Of a DNA stretch of 64,000 nt, positions 37,301 through 45,757 are shown piece after piece (position 1 is the first letter of the stretch; every line of letters begins with the position of its first letter). The DNA is from BOKV01 sp049289295 (lineage in GTDB: Bacteria; Pseudomonadota; Alphaproteobacteria; Rhizobiales; Rhizobiaceae): NCBI GenBank assembly GCA_049289295.1, contig JBATLL010000016.1, forward strand, positions 62,001 through 126,000, given 5' to 3'. The position numbers and the translations under genes are program-made. Under the pieces are notes generated by a model that saw nothing but the letters and a program-made list of their open reading frames with translations, was not told the origin of the DNA and ran no database searches.

Positions 37301-37383
37301 TCCTCAACCCGGTTTCCGCGAACGACCGCAACCCGGGTTTCCTCCGGGTGGGACGCATCGATCAGCATTTTGTTGTTTGCCAT
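34354..37383 (-). CDS. rne: ribonuclease E with a large acidic insertion in its S1 domain
   Basis: RNase E starts decay and processing of most RNAs and scaffolds the degradosome. From ATG 37383 (GGAG upstream) the protein has 1009 residues. The S1 domain begins at about 35-80, is interrupted by a highly charged insertion (about 90-345, runs of Glu/Asp with three Arg/Lys-rich patches) and resumes at YKIQEVIKRRQIMLVQVVKEE near 348. The catalytic acidic residues lie in SIDVNSGRSTREHS and VIDFIDMEENR, and the zinc-link is CPHCQGLG. The C-terminal third is again acidic/basic low complexity and ends in KKGGWWRRGGGFF, a likely partner-binding tail. The long leader suggests autoregulation. Confidence 0.95.
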   Translation of the reverse strand: MANNKMLIDASHPEETRVAVVRGNRVEEFDFESQAKKQLRGNIYLAKVTRVEPSLQAAFVDYGGNRHGFLAFSEIHPDYYQIPVADRQALLEEEARDAAEEREEEENEGKRRGRRRPRRGGRNQSQDESGLASDNDGEEADFRDSDEEANAENYDDTQDDNQLDAASQEEEADEQAEHVEDDEEQLVASADTDDEEDGKSGGSIAAAVETDSISEPAPEAEENSEGGEEDAESSDEPAEASEEAPKRKTRRAPARKPRRTKKQIAEEKAAAEAAAAEASESADADDGTEPEEEDADTQEPGAEAGQNGDDVQPAAPVAGGEEDESVESVGQEDALEEVPHRRKLRRQYKIQEVIKRRQIMLVQVVKEERGNKGAALTTYLSLAGRYSVLMPNTARGGGISRKITNSVDRKRLKEIAGELEVPQGMGVILRTAGASRTKAEVKRDFEYLMRLWENVRSLTLSSTAPCLVYEEGSLIKRSIRDLYDKDTGEVLVQGEEGYKEAKDFMRMLMPSHAKNVKQYSEAQAIFSRHGVEQQLDRLLLPQVTLRSGGYIVMNQTEALVSIDVNSGRSTREHSIEDTALQTNLEAADEVARQLRLRDLAGLIVIDFIDMEENRNNRAVEKRLKEALKNDRARIQVGRISHFGLMEMSRQRIRASVMESTMEVCPHCQGLGHVRSNLSIALHVYRAIEEHLTRNPRFNVVARCPYGIALDILNHKRVGLSELEDHFGVTITVQGDDSLPGQSFAIEKGEASSRLPRAAQPAPVQQQEVDDIDFDEEIEDESGDEAESRSQESRERSDDDRGGRKKRRRRRRGRRDSGDRENAGQEMTDGNDEDLQDDYQQGEAEDSDAGDERDGGEEDASASEEDRERGRRKRRRGKRGGKRNRENGETRNGDEADDEAAPAVASSDQDEDGDLVTDAPAPRSGEPAGEAEVSNEEAAFEDASEEAEAEAQESARNRRNTRRPRTPTTAAATSEDPQGGPLQQEVASAESDDEAKSKKGGWWRRGGGFF

Positions 37384-38054
37384 TGTTTCCAGTCTCCGCA
37401 AACGCGGAACCGGACATCAGTCTCGGATATTTCATCGCAAGCAATTGAGAATAGCCGGAAGCCTGGCGCGGTAAAAACCGGCCTGAACATGTTCGTGTCC
37501 GGAAGGCGTTTGCCCTGTTGGGCCTACGGAGTGGCGGATGGCGCTGGCTGCCTAAACCTGACCCGGCAGAAGGCGAACCTGACTGGCTCGTCCATTCTTT
37601 TGACATGTGTCCGGTGGGTAGGTGCCTTGTCACAATCTTCCGACAATCCGTTACGTTTACAAATAGGCCGTGTTTTCGGCCGGTGGTTTGCGTTTCGGAC
37701 ATGTTATCCGCCGTTACGCAGTATCGAAGCAGTTGCCCGCCTTGGCAGGCTCCCTGCGCGAAATTCAGCAATTGGTATTTGGGTGGAGTTTTACGCAAAC
37801 AGCAGGTGGACAATCTATTGTCGTCCTGAAATCCGTAAAAACAGCAGTACCAGGTGACATACACGAATCAACCCGGCAGCCGGACCTCCTCAATCCCTAG
37901 ACCAAGCCCTATCCTCATAGGCGCAACTCTTGTCCAACTCAAGTAAAATCAGGTAGGTGCGATCTGGCATACATTGACTGGCAAATGCCTGGCGTCAAAC
38001 TTTCGCCCGATTGAACGGGCTTGGGCGAACGTGAACAGGACGGAAACGGTGGTA
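37384..38054. other. divergent intergenic region, rne / amidase
   Basis: About 670 bases without a supported gene. It must hold the rne promoter and leader (minus strand) and the amidase promoter (plus strand). A terminator-like structure on the minus strand lies at 37473-37502 (palindrome GAACATGTTC inside CCGG arms, then TTTTT), and a short hairpin GGCCG/CGGCC at 37666-37681. A possible plus-strand promoter is TTGACT at 37974 with a weak AAACTT 17 bp later. A 186-codon minus-strand frame ending at 37304 is not called; it overlaps rne and lacks similarity. Confidence 0.5.
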
Positions 38055-39368
38055 ATGAGGCAAAGCGGCAGCCGACTGGCAGATGGCAGGAGCGATCCGG
38101 CGAGAGCGCCGGGCAGGGGTGTTCACGTTTATGTGATCGTCTGGCTCATCGCTGCCATGGCCTTGGCATGCCTGACCACAAGCCCTGCCGCCGCCCAGCA
38201 GAACCAGGGCGGGAGCGTGAACTCAGTGGCTGACACGGCTGACGCGTCGCCATTGACGGTGCATGGCGGCAGCATCGCCATTGCCGGCGAATCCACGCGC
38301 CTCACGCTGGAATTCGACCGCAAGAGCGATTTCAAGAGCTTCTTCATGAACAATCCGCCGCGCCTCGTGGTGGATGGGCCGTCGATGCTTTTCCGCTTTT
38401 CGGATGCTACTGCGCTGGAGCCGAAGGGACTGGTTTCATTCTTGCGGTATGGCGCGATCGCGCGGGACCGTTCGCGGCTCGTTGCCTCGCTGTCAGGGCC
38501 TGCGAGGATTGGCGCGCTTGCGGTTGAGCCGCTTGGAGTAGGTGGCAAATACCGCCTCGTGATCGACCTCGTTCCGGCAACCGGCGAAGCCTTTGTGGCC
38601 ATGGTGGAGGAACAGCAGAAGCTTGTGGGCAAGAGCGGCGAGGTGGTTACCGTTGGTGACCGGGTGCGACCGGCACCACGCAAGGAAGGCCGCAAGGTTG
38701 TCGTGATCGATCCCGGCCATGGTGGCATTGACGGTGGCGCAAAAGGCTCAAGCGGCACCTTCGAGAAGGAATTGACGCTGGAACTGGGCAAGCAGATCGC
38801 GTCCGAGATAGAAAAACTGGGGATTTTCGATGTGCGCATGACGCGAGAGGAGGACCTTTTCGTGTCGCTGCGCGAGCGTGTCGCCTTCGCCAGGCGCAAT
38901 GAAGCCGACCTCGTCATTTCGATCCATGCCGATTCACTGCGCCAGAGCTGGGTGCGCGGCGCAACCATCTACACGCTGTCGCGCAAGGCTTCCGACGATC
39001 TCGCGCACGAACTGGCAGAATCCGAAAATGCCGCCGATCTGGTTGCCGGGCTCGACAATCCCCAGCAGGACGATTTCGTCACCGACATCCTCGCGGACCT
39101 GACATTGCGCGAAACCACCGTCTTTTCACGCTCCTTTTCCGCACTTCTGGTCTCCAAGCTCGAACGCCAGATCAACCTGATCAAGAATCCGCAGCGTTCT
39201 GCAGCCTTCGCCGTTCTCAAGGCTCCCGAAATCCCCAGCGTGCTGATTGAACTGGGCTATCTTTCAAACCCCGAGGACGAAAAGCTGATGACCGATCAGG
39301 CCTGGCAGAATGGTGTGGCATCGAGCCTCGCGCTGACCGTCAAATCCTATTTCGACAATCGTCGCTGA
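38055..39368 (+). CDS. N-acetylmuramoyl-L-alanine amidase (AmiC-type)
   Basis: A 437-residue exported amidase that cuts the peptide from glycan strands during septum splitting. The basic N-terminus and hydrophobic segment (about 18-45, ending in AAA-Q) form the export signal. An AMIN domain (about 60-160) should target it to the septum or peptidoglycan. The Amidase_3 domain (about 213-435) has zinc ligands in VIDPGHGGIDGG and in SIHADS, with a Glu in KELTLELG and the catalytic Glu in LIELGYLSN. The start is uncertain because no ribosome site is strong. mrcA follows on the same strand; divergent rne precedes it. Confidence 0.92.
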   Translation: MRQSGSRLADGRSDPARAPGRGVHVYVIVWLIAAMALACLTTSPAAAQQNQGGSVNSVADTADASPLTVHGGSIAIAGESTRLTLEFDRKSDFKSFFMNNPPRLVVDGPSMLFRFSDATALEPKGLVSFLRYGAIARDRSRLVASLSGPARIGALAVEPLGVGGKYRLVIDLVPATGEAFVAMVEEQQKLVGKSGEVVTVGDRVRPAPRKEGRKVVVIDPGHGGIDGGAKGSSGTFEKELTLELGKQIASEIEKLGIFDVRMTREEDLFVSLRERVAFARRNEADLVISIHADSLRQSWVRGATIYTLSRKASDDLAHELAESENAADLVAGLDNPQQDDFVTDILADLTLRETTVFSRSFSALLVSKLERQINLIKNPQRSAAFAVLKAPEIPSVLIELGYLSNPEDEKLMTDQAWQNGVASSLALTVKSYFDNRR

Positions 39369-39756
39369 CGCGCAAGCGCGAATCCGCCCGGATCGTCCAG
39401 CAAGTCGGGCCGATTGGGCAATTTCGCGTGGATGCGAGGGCATCTTGTCGCTCGAATGGCCCGAAACGGCCAAAGCGACATATTTTCTCCGTAATGCAAA
39501 CCAAAGACACTGTGAGGAACGGGTAAGGTACGAGGCTTTTGCTGGATAATCCCTTGCGCCGGTGGTAGTGACATGCACGAACTTGCCGTAAGGGAAGGTG
39601 CATGCAGTTCAGTGCCAATCTGTGCCAGGTATGCTAACCAGTGCCAAGGTGGGATTCGCCGCGAGGCGAGGTATGCGGACCTGTCGGGCCCAGTGAAACG
39701 GACCATGTGAGCCGGACCAGGCAGGACGAGGATAGCCAGACAAGGCAGGAATACGG
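39369..39756 (+). other. intergenic region upstream of mrcA
   Basis: 388 bases. It contains an inverted repeat with 7-bp arms (CATGCAC 39572-39578 / GTGCATG 39598-39604, 19-bp loop), and just after it three similar words: CAGTGCCAA, CTGTGCCAG and CAGTGCCAA. A GATAAT at 39545 could be a -10 but has no matching -35. No gene is supported here. Confidence 0.5.
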
Positions 39757-42222
39757 ATGATTTTACGCTTCATCGGATATTTGTTCGGACTGGGAATGCT
39801 GGCCGGCATCGTCATCGTTGCCGGTGTGGCCTGGTATGTTCAGGACCTCACCAAGGACCTTCCCAGCGAGCAGGGGCTCAATGCCTACGAGCCGCCCGTC
39901 ACGACGCGCATCTATGCGACCGACGGATCGCTGATGTCCGAATATGCCCGCGAACGCCGCCTCTACCTGCCAATCCAGGCCATTCCCGATATCGTCAAGA
40001 ACGCGTTCCTGTCGGCCGAGGACAAGAATTTCTATACCCATCCCGGCATCGACGTCATGGCGCTGGGCAAGGCGGCCTATGACGTTGGCATGGGCATCGT
40101 CACCGGCAAGGGCGCGCGCGCGCGCGGTGCCTCCACCATCACCCAGCAGGTCGCCAAGAACTTCCTTCTGTCAAACGAGCGTTCAGTCGACCGCAAGATC
40201 AAGGAAGCGGTGCTGTCGCTGCGCATCGAGCAGGCCTATTCCAAGAACCGCATCCTCGAACTCTATCTCAACGAGATTTTCCTGGGGCTTGGTGCCTATG
40301 GGGTGGCTGGCGCATCGCTGACCTATTTCGACAAGCCGGTGAACGATCTGACGCTGGAAGAGGCAGCCTATCTGGCAGCGCTGCCCAAGGCGCCAAACAA
40401 TTACCACCCGTTCAACCGTACGGCGGAGGCGATCGAACGCCGCAACTGGGTCATTGACCGCATGGTCATCAACGGCTTTGCCAACTACGAAGAGGGCGAA
40501 GCAGCCAAGGCCAGGCCGCTCACGGTCAACCCCCGCCGCCGCTCCACCTACCTGTTCGCATCGGAGTATTTCTCCGAGGAAGTGCGCCGCGACATCATCA
40601 ATCGTTACGGCGAGGACGCCCTCTATGAAGGCGGACTGTCAATTCGTACGACGCTTGATCCGCAATTGCAGGCGCAGGCGCGTGCTGCCCTCCAGCATGG
40701 GCTTCAGGAATATGACGAGGAGCAGGGCTGGCGCGGATCGGTGAAGAAGATCGAGATCAGCGGAGACTGGGGCAAGCTGCTGTCCGAAATCCCGACCATG
40801 GTCGACGTGCCCGAATGGCGTCTTGCCGTGGTTCTGGCCGTGGGCGAGGACGGCGCGCAGATCGGCCTGCAGCCAGCCACCGAAACGTCCGGCAAGCTTT
40901 CCGAGACCCGCACCACCGGCTCGATCAGCCCCGAAAACATGGCCTGGGCCAAGCTTGTCCATTTCAAGGGAGAGAAGGCCCGCAAGGTCAAGTCTCCGAC
41001 CGAAATCCTGTCGCCTGGAGACGTCATCTTTGTGGTTGACAAGGGCGAGGGCCAGTACCGGCTTTGCCAGCCACCGGAAATTGAAGGTGCCATCATCTCG
41101 ATGGACCCGCATACCGGTCGTGTGCTTGCCATGGCAGGCGGCTTCTCCTTCGCCGAATCCCAGTTCAACCGCGCCACGCAGGCCTATCGCCAGCCCGGCT
41201 CTTCCTTCAAGCCGTTCGTCTATGCTGCAGCACTCGACAATGGTTATACGCCATCTTCTGTCGTGCTTGACGCGCCATTCCAGATCGATCAGGGAGGCGA
41301 CCAGGGCATCTGGGAACCGAAGAACTATGGCGGTGGTTACGCCGGACCATCGACGCTTCGCCTGGGCATCGAGAAATCCCGTAACCTGATGACCGTGCGC
41401 CTGGCCAAGGACATGGGCATGCCGCTGGTAGCCGAATATTCCAAGCGTTTCGGCATCTATGACAATCTGCAGCCCTATCTTTCAATGTCGCTTGGGTCTG
41501 GTGAAACCACCGTGCTGCGCATGGTTTCCGCCTATGCGGTGCTGGCCAATGGCGGCAAGAAGATCAATCCGTCCTTCATCGACCGCATTCAGGACCGTTA
41601 CGGCAAGACCATTTTCCGCCATGACGAGCGCATCTGTGAAACCTGCAACGCGTCGGAATGGAACGGACAGGATGAGCCGGTGCTCGAAGATGCGCGCGAG
41701 CAGGTGCTCGATCCGATGACTGCCTACCAGATCACTTCCATGATGGAGGGCGTCGTCCAGCATGGCACTGCCACCATCGTGCGCGAACTGGGCGTGCCGG
41801 TCGCCGGCAAGACCGGTACGACAAACGATGAGAAGGACGCCTGGTTCGTCGGCTACACGCCCGACATGGTCACCGGCGTCTATGTCGGCTACGACAATCC
41901 CCGCCCGATGGGCAAGGGATCGACCGGCGGCGGACTTGCCGCTCCCGTCTTCCTCGATTTCATGAAGAAGGCGCTCGACGGCAAGAAGCCTGTCGATTTC
42001 CGCGTCCCCAAGGGCATTCGCCTCATTCCGATAGACCGCAAGACCGGCCTGCAGGCGCAGGCTGGCGAGGCGGGCGTCATCCTTGAGGCCTTCAAGCCGG
42101 GAACTGCACCTCCCGATGTCTATTCCGTGATCGGTTTTGCCGACGACATGATCCGCGACCGGCTGACCGTTTCCCCGGATGCCAACCGCGCCGTGCTGTC
42201 TGGAACCGGCGGGCTCTACTGA
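39757..42222 (+). CDS. mrcA: penicillin-binding protein 1A, bifunctional transglycosylase/transpeptidase
   Basis: PBP1A polymerises and crosslinks peptidoglycan at the inner membrane. The 821-residue protein has one N-terminal membrane helix (about 4-28), a GT51 domain with Glu88 in SAEDKNFYTHPG and GASTITQQVAKN near 126, an OB-like insertion (about 330-420), and the transpeptidase domain with nucleophile Ser482 in SSFK and K685TG. The order amidase - mrcA - prfB opposite rne is the usual Hyphomicrobiales layout. A (GC)7 run at 40112-40126 sits just before the GAST motif. Confidence 0.96.
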   Translation: MILRFIGYLFGLGMLAGIVIVAGVAWYVQDLTKDLPSEQGLNAYEPPVTTRIYATDGSLMSEYARERRLYLPIQAIPDIVKNAFLSAEDKNFYTHPGIDVMALGKAAYDVGMGIVTGKGARARGASTITQQVAKNFLLSNERSVDRKIKEAVLSLRIEQAYSKNRILELYLNEIFLGLGAYGVAGASLTYFDKPVNDLTLEEAAYLAALPKAPNNYHPFNRTAEAIERRNWVIDRMVINGFANYEEGEAAKARPLTVNPRRRSTYLFASEYFSEEVRRDIINRYGEDALYEGGLSIRTTLDPQLQAQARAALQHGLQEYDEEQGWRGSVKKIEISGDWGKLLSEIPTMVDVPEWRLAVVLAVGEDGAQIGLQPATETSGKLSETRTTGSISPENMAWAKLVHFKGEKARKVKSPTEILSPGDVIFVVDKGEGQYRLCQPPEIEGAIISMDPHTGRVLAMAGGFSFAESQFNRATQAYRQPGSSFKPFVYAAALDNGYTPSSVVLDAPFQIDQGGDQGIWEPKNYGGGYAGPSTLRLGIEKSRNLMTVRLAKDMGMPLVAEYSKRFGIYDNLQPYLSMSLGSGETTVLRMVSAYAVLANGGKKINPSFIDRIQDRYGKTIFRHDERICETCNASEWNGQDEPVLEDAREQVLDPMTAYQITSMMEGVVQHGTATIVRELGVPVAGKTGTTNDEKDAWFVGYTPDMVTGVYVGYDNPRPMGKGSTGGGLAAPVFLDFMKKALDGKKPVDFRVPKGIRLIPIDRKTGLQAQAGEAGVILEAFKPGTAPPDVYSVIGFADDMIRDRLTVSPDANRAVLSGTGGLY

Positions 42223-42330
42223 GGCCAACGAGGCGGTTTACATCCGCAACCGTGCTGAATAGATTGCCGCCTGAATCGGGCCGGACTCGGTTCGCCCGCT
42301 CTCCCGCATGCCAGCCAGGAATTTGAAGAA

Positions 42331-43459
42331 ATGCGCGCCGAAACGAATAATATTGTCAGCGAGATCAAGCAGGCCGTAAGCCTGCTGAGGAGGCATCTTT
42401 GACTGGGACAGGGCCCGTCAAAGACTGAAGGACCTCAACGAGAAGGCCGAAGATCCAGGATTGTGGAACAACCCGGATGAAGCGCAGAAACTGATGCGCG
42501 AACGCCAGAATCTCGAAAAGAGCATTTCCGCCATCACTGCCATCGAGAATGAACTGGCAGACCATGTAGGCCTGATCGAGATGGGCGAGGAGGAGGAAGA
42601 CAATTCCATCGTCGCGGAAGCCGAGACAGCGCTCAAGAGGCTCCACTCCGAAATCGGCCGCCGCCAGGTGGAAGCGCTCCTGTCTGGCGAAGTCGATGGC
42701 AGCGACGCCTATCTCGAAGTTCATGCCGGGGCAGGGGGAACGGAAAGCCAGGACTGGGCTTCCATGCTCATGCGCATGTATGTGCGCTGGGCCGAGCAGA
42801 ATGGCTACAAGGTCGAGCTCCAGTACGAATCGCCCGGCGAAGAAGCCGGGATCAAGTCATCCACCATTCTCATCAAGGGTGAGAATGCCTATGGCTGGCT
42901 GAAGACAGAGTCGGGCGTTCATCGCCTCGTGCGGATTTCGCCCTTCGACGGTCAGGCGCGCCGCCACACATCCTTCTCGTCGGTCTGGGTCTATCCCGTC
43001 ATCGACGACAATGTCGAAATTGATATTCCCGACAAGGACATCCGTGTCGACACGTTCCGCTCCTCAGGCGCTGGCGGACAGCATGTCAACACGACCGATT
43101 CCGCGGTGCGAATCACCCACATGCCAACCGGCATTGTCGTGACCTCGTCGGAAAAGTCGCAGCACCAGAACCGCGCCAATGCAATGAAGGCCCTGCGCGC
43201 GCGTCTCTATGACCTTGAAATGAAGAAGCGCCAGGAATCGATCCAGGCCGAGCATGATTCCAAGACGGATATCGGCTGGGGCCACCAGATCAGATCCTAC
43301 GTGCTGCAGCCCTACCAACTGGTCAAGGACTTGCGCACCGGGGTTGAAAGCACTTCGCCCGATCTGGTGCTGGGAGGCGACCTGAACGAGTTCATGGAAG
43401 CAGCGCTTGCACATCAGGTGAAGGGAAGCGACGGCGGGGAAGTGGCTGATCTCGACTGA
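42331..43459 (+). CDS. prfB: peptide chain release factor 2, expressed by programmed +1 frameshift
   Basis: RF2 ends translation at UGA and UAA. ATG 42331 opens a 23-codon frame that stops at an in-frame TGA (42400-42402); the rest continues in the +1 frame from GAC 42401. The shift site has the classic layout: a Shine-Dalgarno-like AGGAGG (42388-42393), a 3-base spacer, then CTT TGA C. The joined protein has about 375 residues, normal for RF2, with the stop-codon-reading tripeptide in RISPFDGQ and the GGQ motif at 248-250. The shift lets RF2 levels control their own synthesis. Gene finders may start the protein wrongly at 42461. Confidence 0.96.
42388..42403 (+). promoter_or_regulatory. prfB +1 programmed frameshift signal
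   Basis: AGGAGG, three bases, CTTTGAC: the internal ribosome-pairing element, the slippery CTT and the stop TGA with C after it. Spacing and order equal the well-studied E. coli prfB signal. Confidence 0.96.
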
Positions 43460-43480
43460 TCGCCTGCGCGAAGATTATTG

Positions 43481-44857
43481 CTACAGTTTTGCGTTGATGT
43501 CGCGTCCTGCCAGCAGGAAGCGGGCAGGGTCGACCGCCTCTCCGCTTCTGCGCACTTCATAGTGCAGGTGCGGGCCAGTGCTTCGCCCGGTGCTGCCAAC
43601 CTTGCCGACCTCGTCGCCCAGCCGTACCTTGTCGCCGGTCTTTACCGAAATGGCGCTCAGATGCGCATAGCGGGTCTTGAAACCATTGCCATGGTCCACC
43701 TCGACCATGTTGCCATAGCCGCCATTGCGCCCGGCATCCACGACCATTCCGTTCGCCGTCACGCGAACCGACGCACCCATCGGTGCCCGGAAATCCATGC
43801 CCGAATGCATCGCCACCGTGCCAAGGAAGGGATCGGAGCGTCTGCCGAAAGCACTTGAAATCTCGTGCCCGCGTGCGGGATTGCCAAGCGGGATCGTGGC
43901 AATGCGGTTGCGCACCAGGTCATAGGCCTTGATGGACTGATCGAGTGCATCGACATGGCTTTCGAAGGATGCGTCTGGATCGACCGGGATGAAAGGCCCG
44001 CCAGTATTCTTCTGCATCTCGGCCGGCAGCGCAATGTTGAGCCGCGCAACGACACTGGCCATGCGCTCTACCTTGCGACCTGCTGCTTGCATCAGATCGC
44101 TGATGGCCGCTTTCTGGCTCTGGTCGATGTTGTGAATACGTTCCGAAACATTGGTGAACAGCGCTTCGGCCTGTCCGCTATTGTCGAGATTCGTTCCCTT
44201 GAGTGCCGAGACAACGAAAGCGCCCGAACCCTGCTCAAGCGGGGAGAGCGCGTCCGAAATACGTGACCCGCGCAATGAAAATCCGCCGGAATCAGCAAGA
44301 AGCGTGTCGGAAGCAGGTGAGATCGAACCCGTCTTCACCGGATCAGGGCTCTTTTCAATTGCCTTGCCTTCTGCTTCCTGCACCAGGCCGCGCTTTTCAG
44401 CTGCGTCGATCAGTTTGCCGATCCTGCTGTCCCTGCCAGCCAGGGCATCCTGTCGCTGGATGAGTTCTGCAATCTTGGCTTCGATGGCCTGCTGGTCCAG
44501 CAACTGCCGACTGGTAACCTGGTCGAGATTTGCCCGCAGCGCTGCGATCCGGTCTTCATATTCATGCAGGAGACGCGCGTTGCGCACATGCGTTGCACCG
44601 ATCAGGTCGTCGCGGAAGACGAGGTATGCAGTGGCGCCGACATAGCCGACCATGAACATCGCGATGATTGAAAATCCGATCGAGAACAGGATCGGTGAAA
44701 TCCGGAAATGGCTGGCGCGCCCGTTGCGGGTGATGGTGATTGTCGCTGCCTCTTGACGCCTTCCGAAGCTGCGCGACTCGCGCACCGAACTGGCTGTCTG
44801 GCCGGCTTGTGTCTGGCCGGAAGCGGCATATGCCGGACTGACGGTAGTTTGACCCAT
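43481..44857 (-). CDS. M23 family membrane-anchored peptidoglycan endopeptidase homologue
   Basis: A 458-residue protein with a basic, Ser/Gln-rich cytoplasmic start, one membrane helix (about 55-80), a coiled coil (about 95-165) and a C-terminal LytM/M23 domain (about 330-450). The M23 zinc motifs look complete: HSGMDF (HxxxD), a His in RYAHLS and HLHYEV (HxH). So it may be an active DD-endopeptidase, or an EnvC-like activator of amidases given the coiled coil. It is convergent with prfB (21 bp). A TTAACCAT word lies about 55 bp upstream of the start. Confidence 0.9.
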   Translation of the reverse strand: MGQTTVSPAYAASGQTQAGQTASSVRESRSFGRRQEAATITITRNGRASHFRISPILFSIGFSIIAMFMVGYVGATAYLVFRDDLIGATHVRNARLLHEYEDRIAALRANLDQVTSRQLLDQQAIEAKIAELIQRQDALAGRDSRIGKLIDAAEKRGLVQEAEGKAIEKSPDPVKTGSISPASDTLLADSGGFSLRGSRISDALSPLEQGSGAFVVSALKGTNLDNSGQAEALFTNVSERIHNIDQSQKAAISDLMQAAGRKVERMASVVARLNIALPAEMQKNTGGPFIPVDPDASFESHVDALDQSIKAYDLVRNRIATIPLGNPARGHEISSAFGRRSDPFLGTVAMHSGMDFRAPMGASVRVTANGMVVDAGRNGGYGNMVEVDHGNGFKTRYAHLSAISVKTGDKVRLGDEVGKVGSTGRSTGPHLHYEVRRSGEAVDPARFLLAGRDINAKL

Positions 44858-44911
44858 TAAACACCTGGTACTGAAACGCTACGCTGCTTGGTGGGGTTAT
44901 TAGAGCGGTTT

Positions 44912-44919
44912 ATGGTTAA
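44912..44919 (-). promoter_or_regulatory. TTAACCAT word upstream of the M23 gene, possible CtrA half-site
   Basis: The plus strand reads ATGGTTAA, so TTAACCAT is on the coding strand of the M23 gene, 55-62 bp before its start. The 84-bp gap holds only this gene's promoter. CtrA controls cell-cycle and envelope genes in Hyphomicrobiales, which would fit a wall peptidase. Confidence 0.4.
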
Positions 44920-44941
44920 CAAAGCCTTCCGGCGCGAAGGC

Positions 44942-45757
44942 TCAGTTTCCAAGCGGCGAGATGGATCGGTAGAAGGCTGGCGTGATGCCGCTGCGCGCCC
45001 GCGCCCGGTCATTGAAGGGCGGCTTCAACTGGCCGCGAAATCGCTCGCGGATCAGCTTCTGAAACGCTGCCGCAGGTTCCACGCCATCACGGTAACAAAG
45101 GAACCTGAACCATTTTGCGCCCACCGCCACATGGCCCTTTTCGTCCTCGTAGATGATCTTCAGGATCGATGCCGTCTGGGGATCGCCATGCTTTTCCAGC
45201 GCCACGATGAGCGAGGGCGTCACATCAAGCCCGCGTGCTTCCAGGACGAGCGGGACGAGGGCAAGGCGCGCGCGCAGATCGTCAACCGTGCCGCTGGCTG
45301 CTTCCCACAGCCCGTCATGGGCAGGCAGATCACCATAATCCGCGCCAAGATCGCGCAGCCTGGCGCGCAGCAGGGAGAAATGGCGCGCCTCCTCGAAAGC
45401 CACCGTCATCCATCCGTCAAAGAAGGAGCGCGGCAGGTCGAGGCGTATGAAACGGCAGACAATGTCCAGCGCAAGGTCGATGGCATTGAGTTCGATGTGG
45501 CAAAGTGAGTGGATCAGGGCGATGCGCCCCTTTACCGAGCCAATGCCGCGCCGTGGCACACTGGAAGGGGGCACGAGTTCAGGCTTCGCGGGACGGCCAG
45601 GTCTCGTCGCCAATGCGCCCGTCCCATTCGCCGAGCGCAGGGAAAGCTGGCGCGCGAACCATAATTGCGCGACCTCGCGCACCCGCTCCACCTTGATGTC
45701 GAGGTCAGGCTCGCCAAGCGCATTTGCCGCGCCGGAAAAAAGACAGGCTGGGCGCAC
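44942..45757 (-). CDS. DUF455 ferritin-like domain protein
   Basis: A 271-residue helical protein of the DUF455 family. Diiron-type residues are visible: HIELNAIDLALD near 87, FEEARHF near 120, a Glu in LEARGLD near 172 and EDEKGHVAVG near 204. The family is ferritin-like, and some relatives are thought to be tRNA- or lipid-modifying monooxygenases; the reaction here is unknown. The start is a GTG that directly follows the TGA stop of the bcp gene (TGA-GTG at 45760-45755), so it is almost certainly translated by coupling with bcp. Confidence 0.85.
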   Translation of the reverse strand: MRPACLFSGAANALGEPDLDIKVERVREVAQLWFARQLSLRSANGTGALATRPGRPAKPELVPPSSVPRRGIGSVKGRIALIHSLCHIELNAIDLALDIVCRFIRLDLPRSFFDGWMTVAFEEARHFSLLRARLRDLGADYGDLPAHDGLWEAASGTVDDLRARLALVPLVLEARGLDVTPSLIVALEKHGDPQTASILKIIYEDEKGHVAVGAKWFRFLCYRDGVEPAAAFQKLIRERFRGQLKPPFNDRARARSGITPAFYRSISPLGN

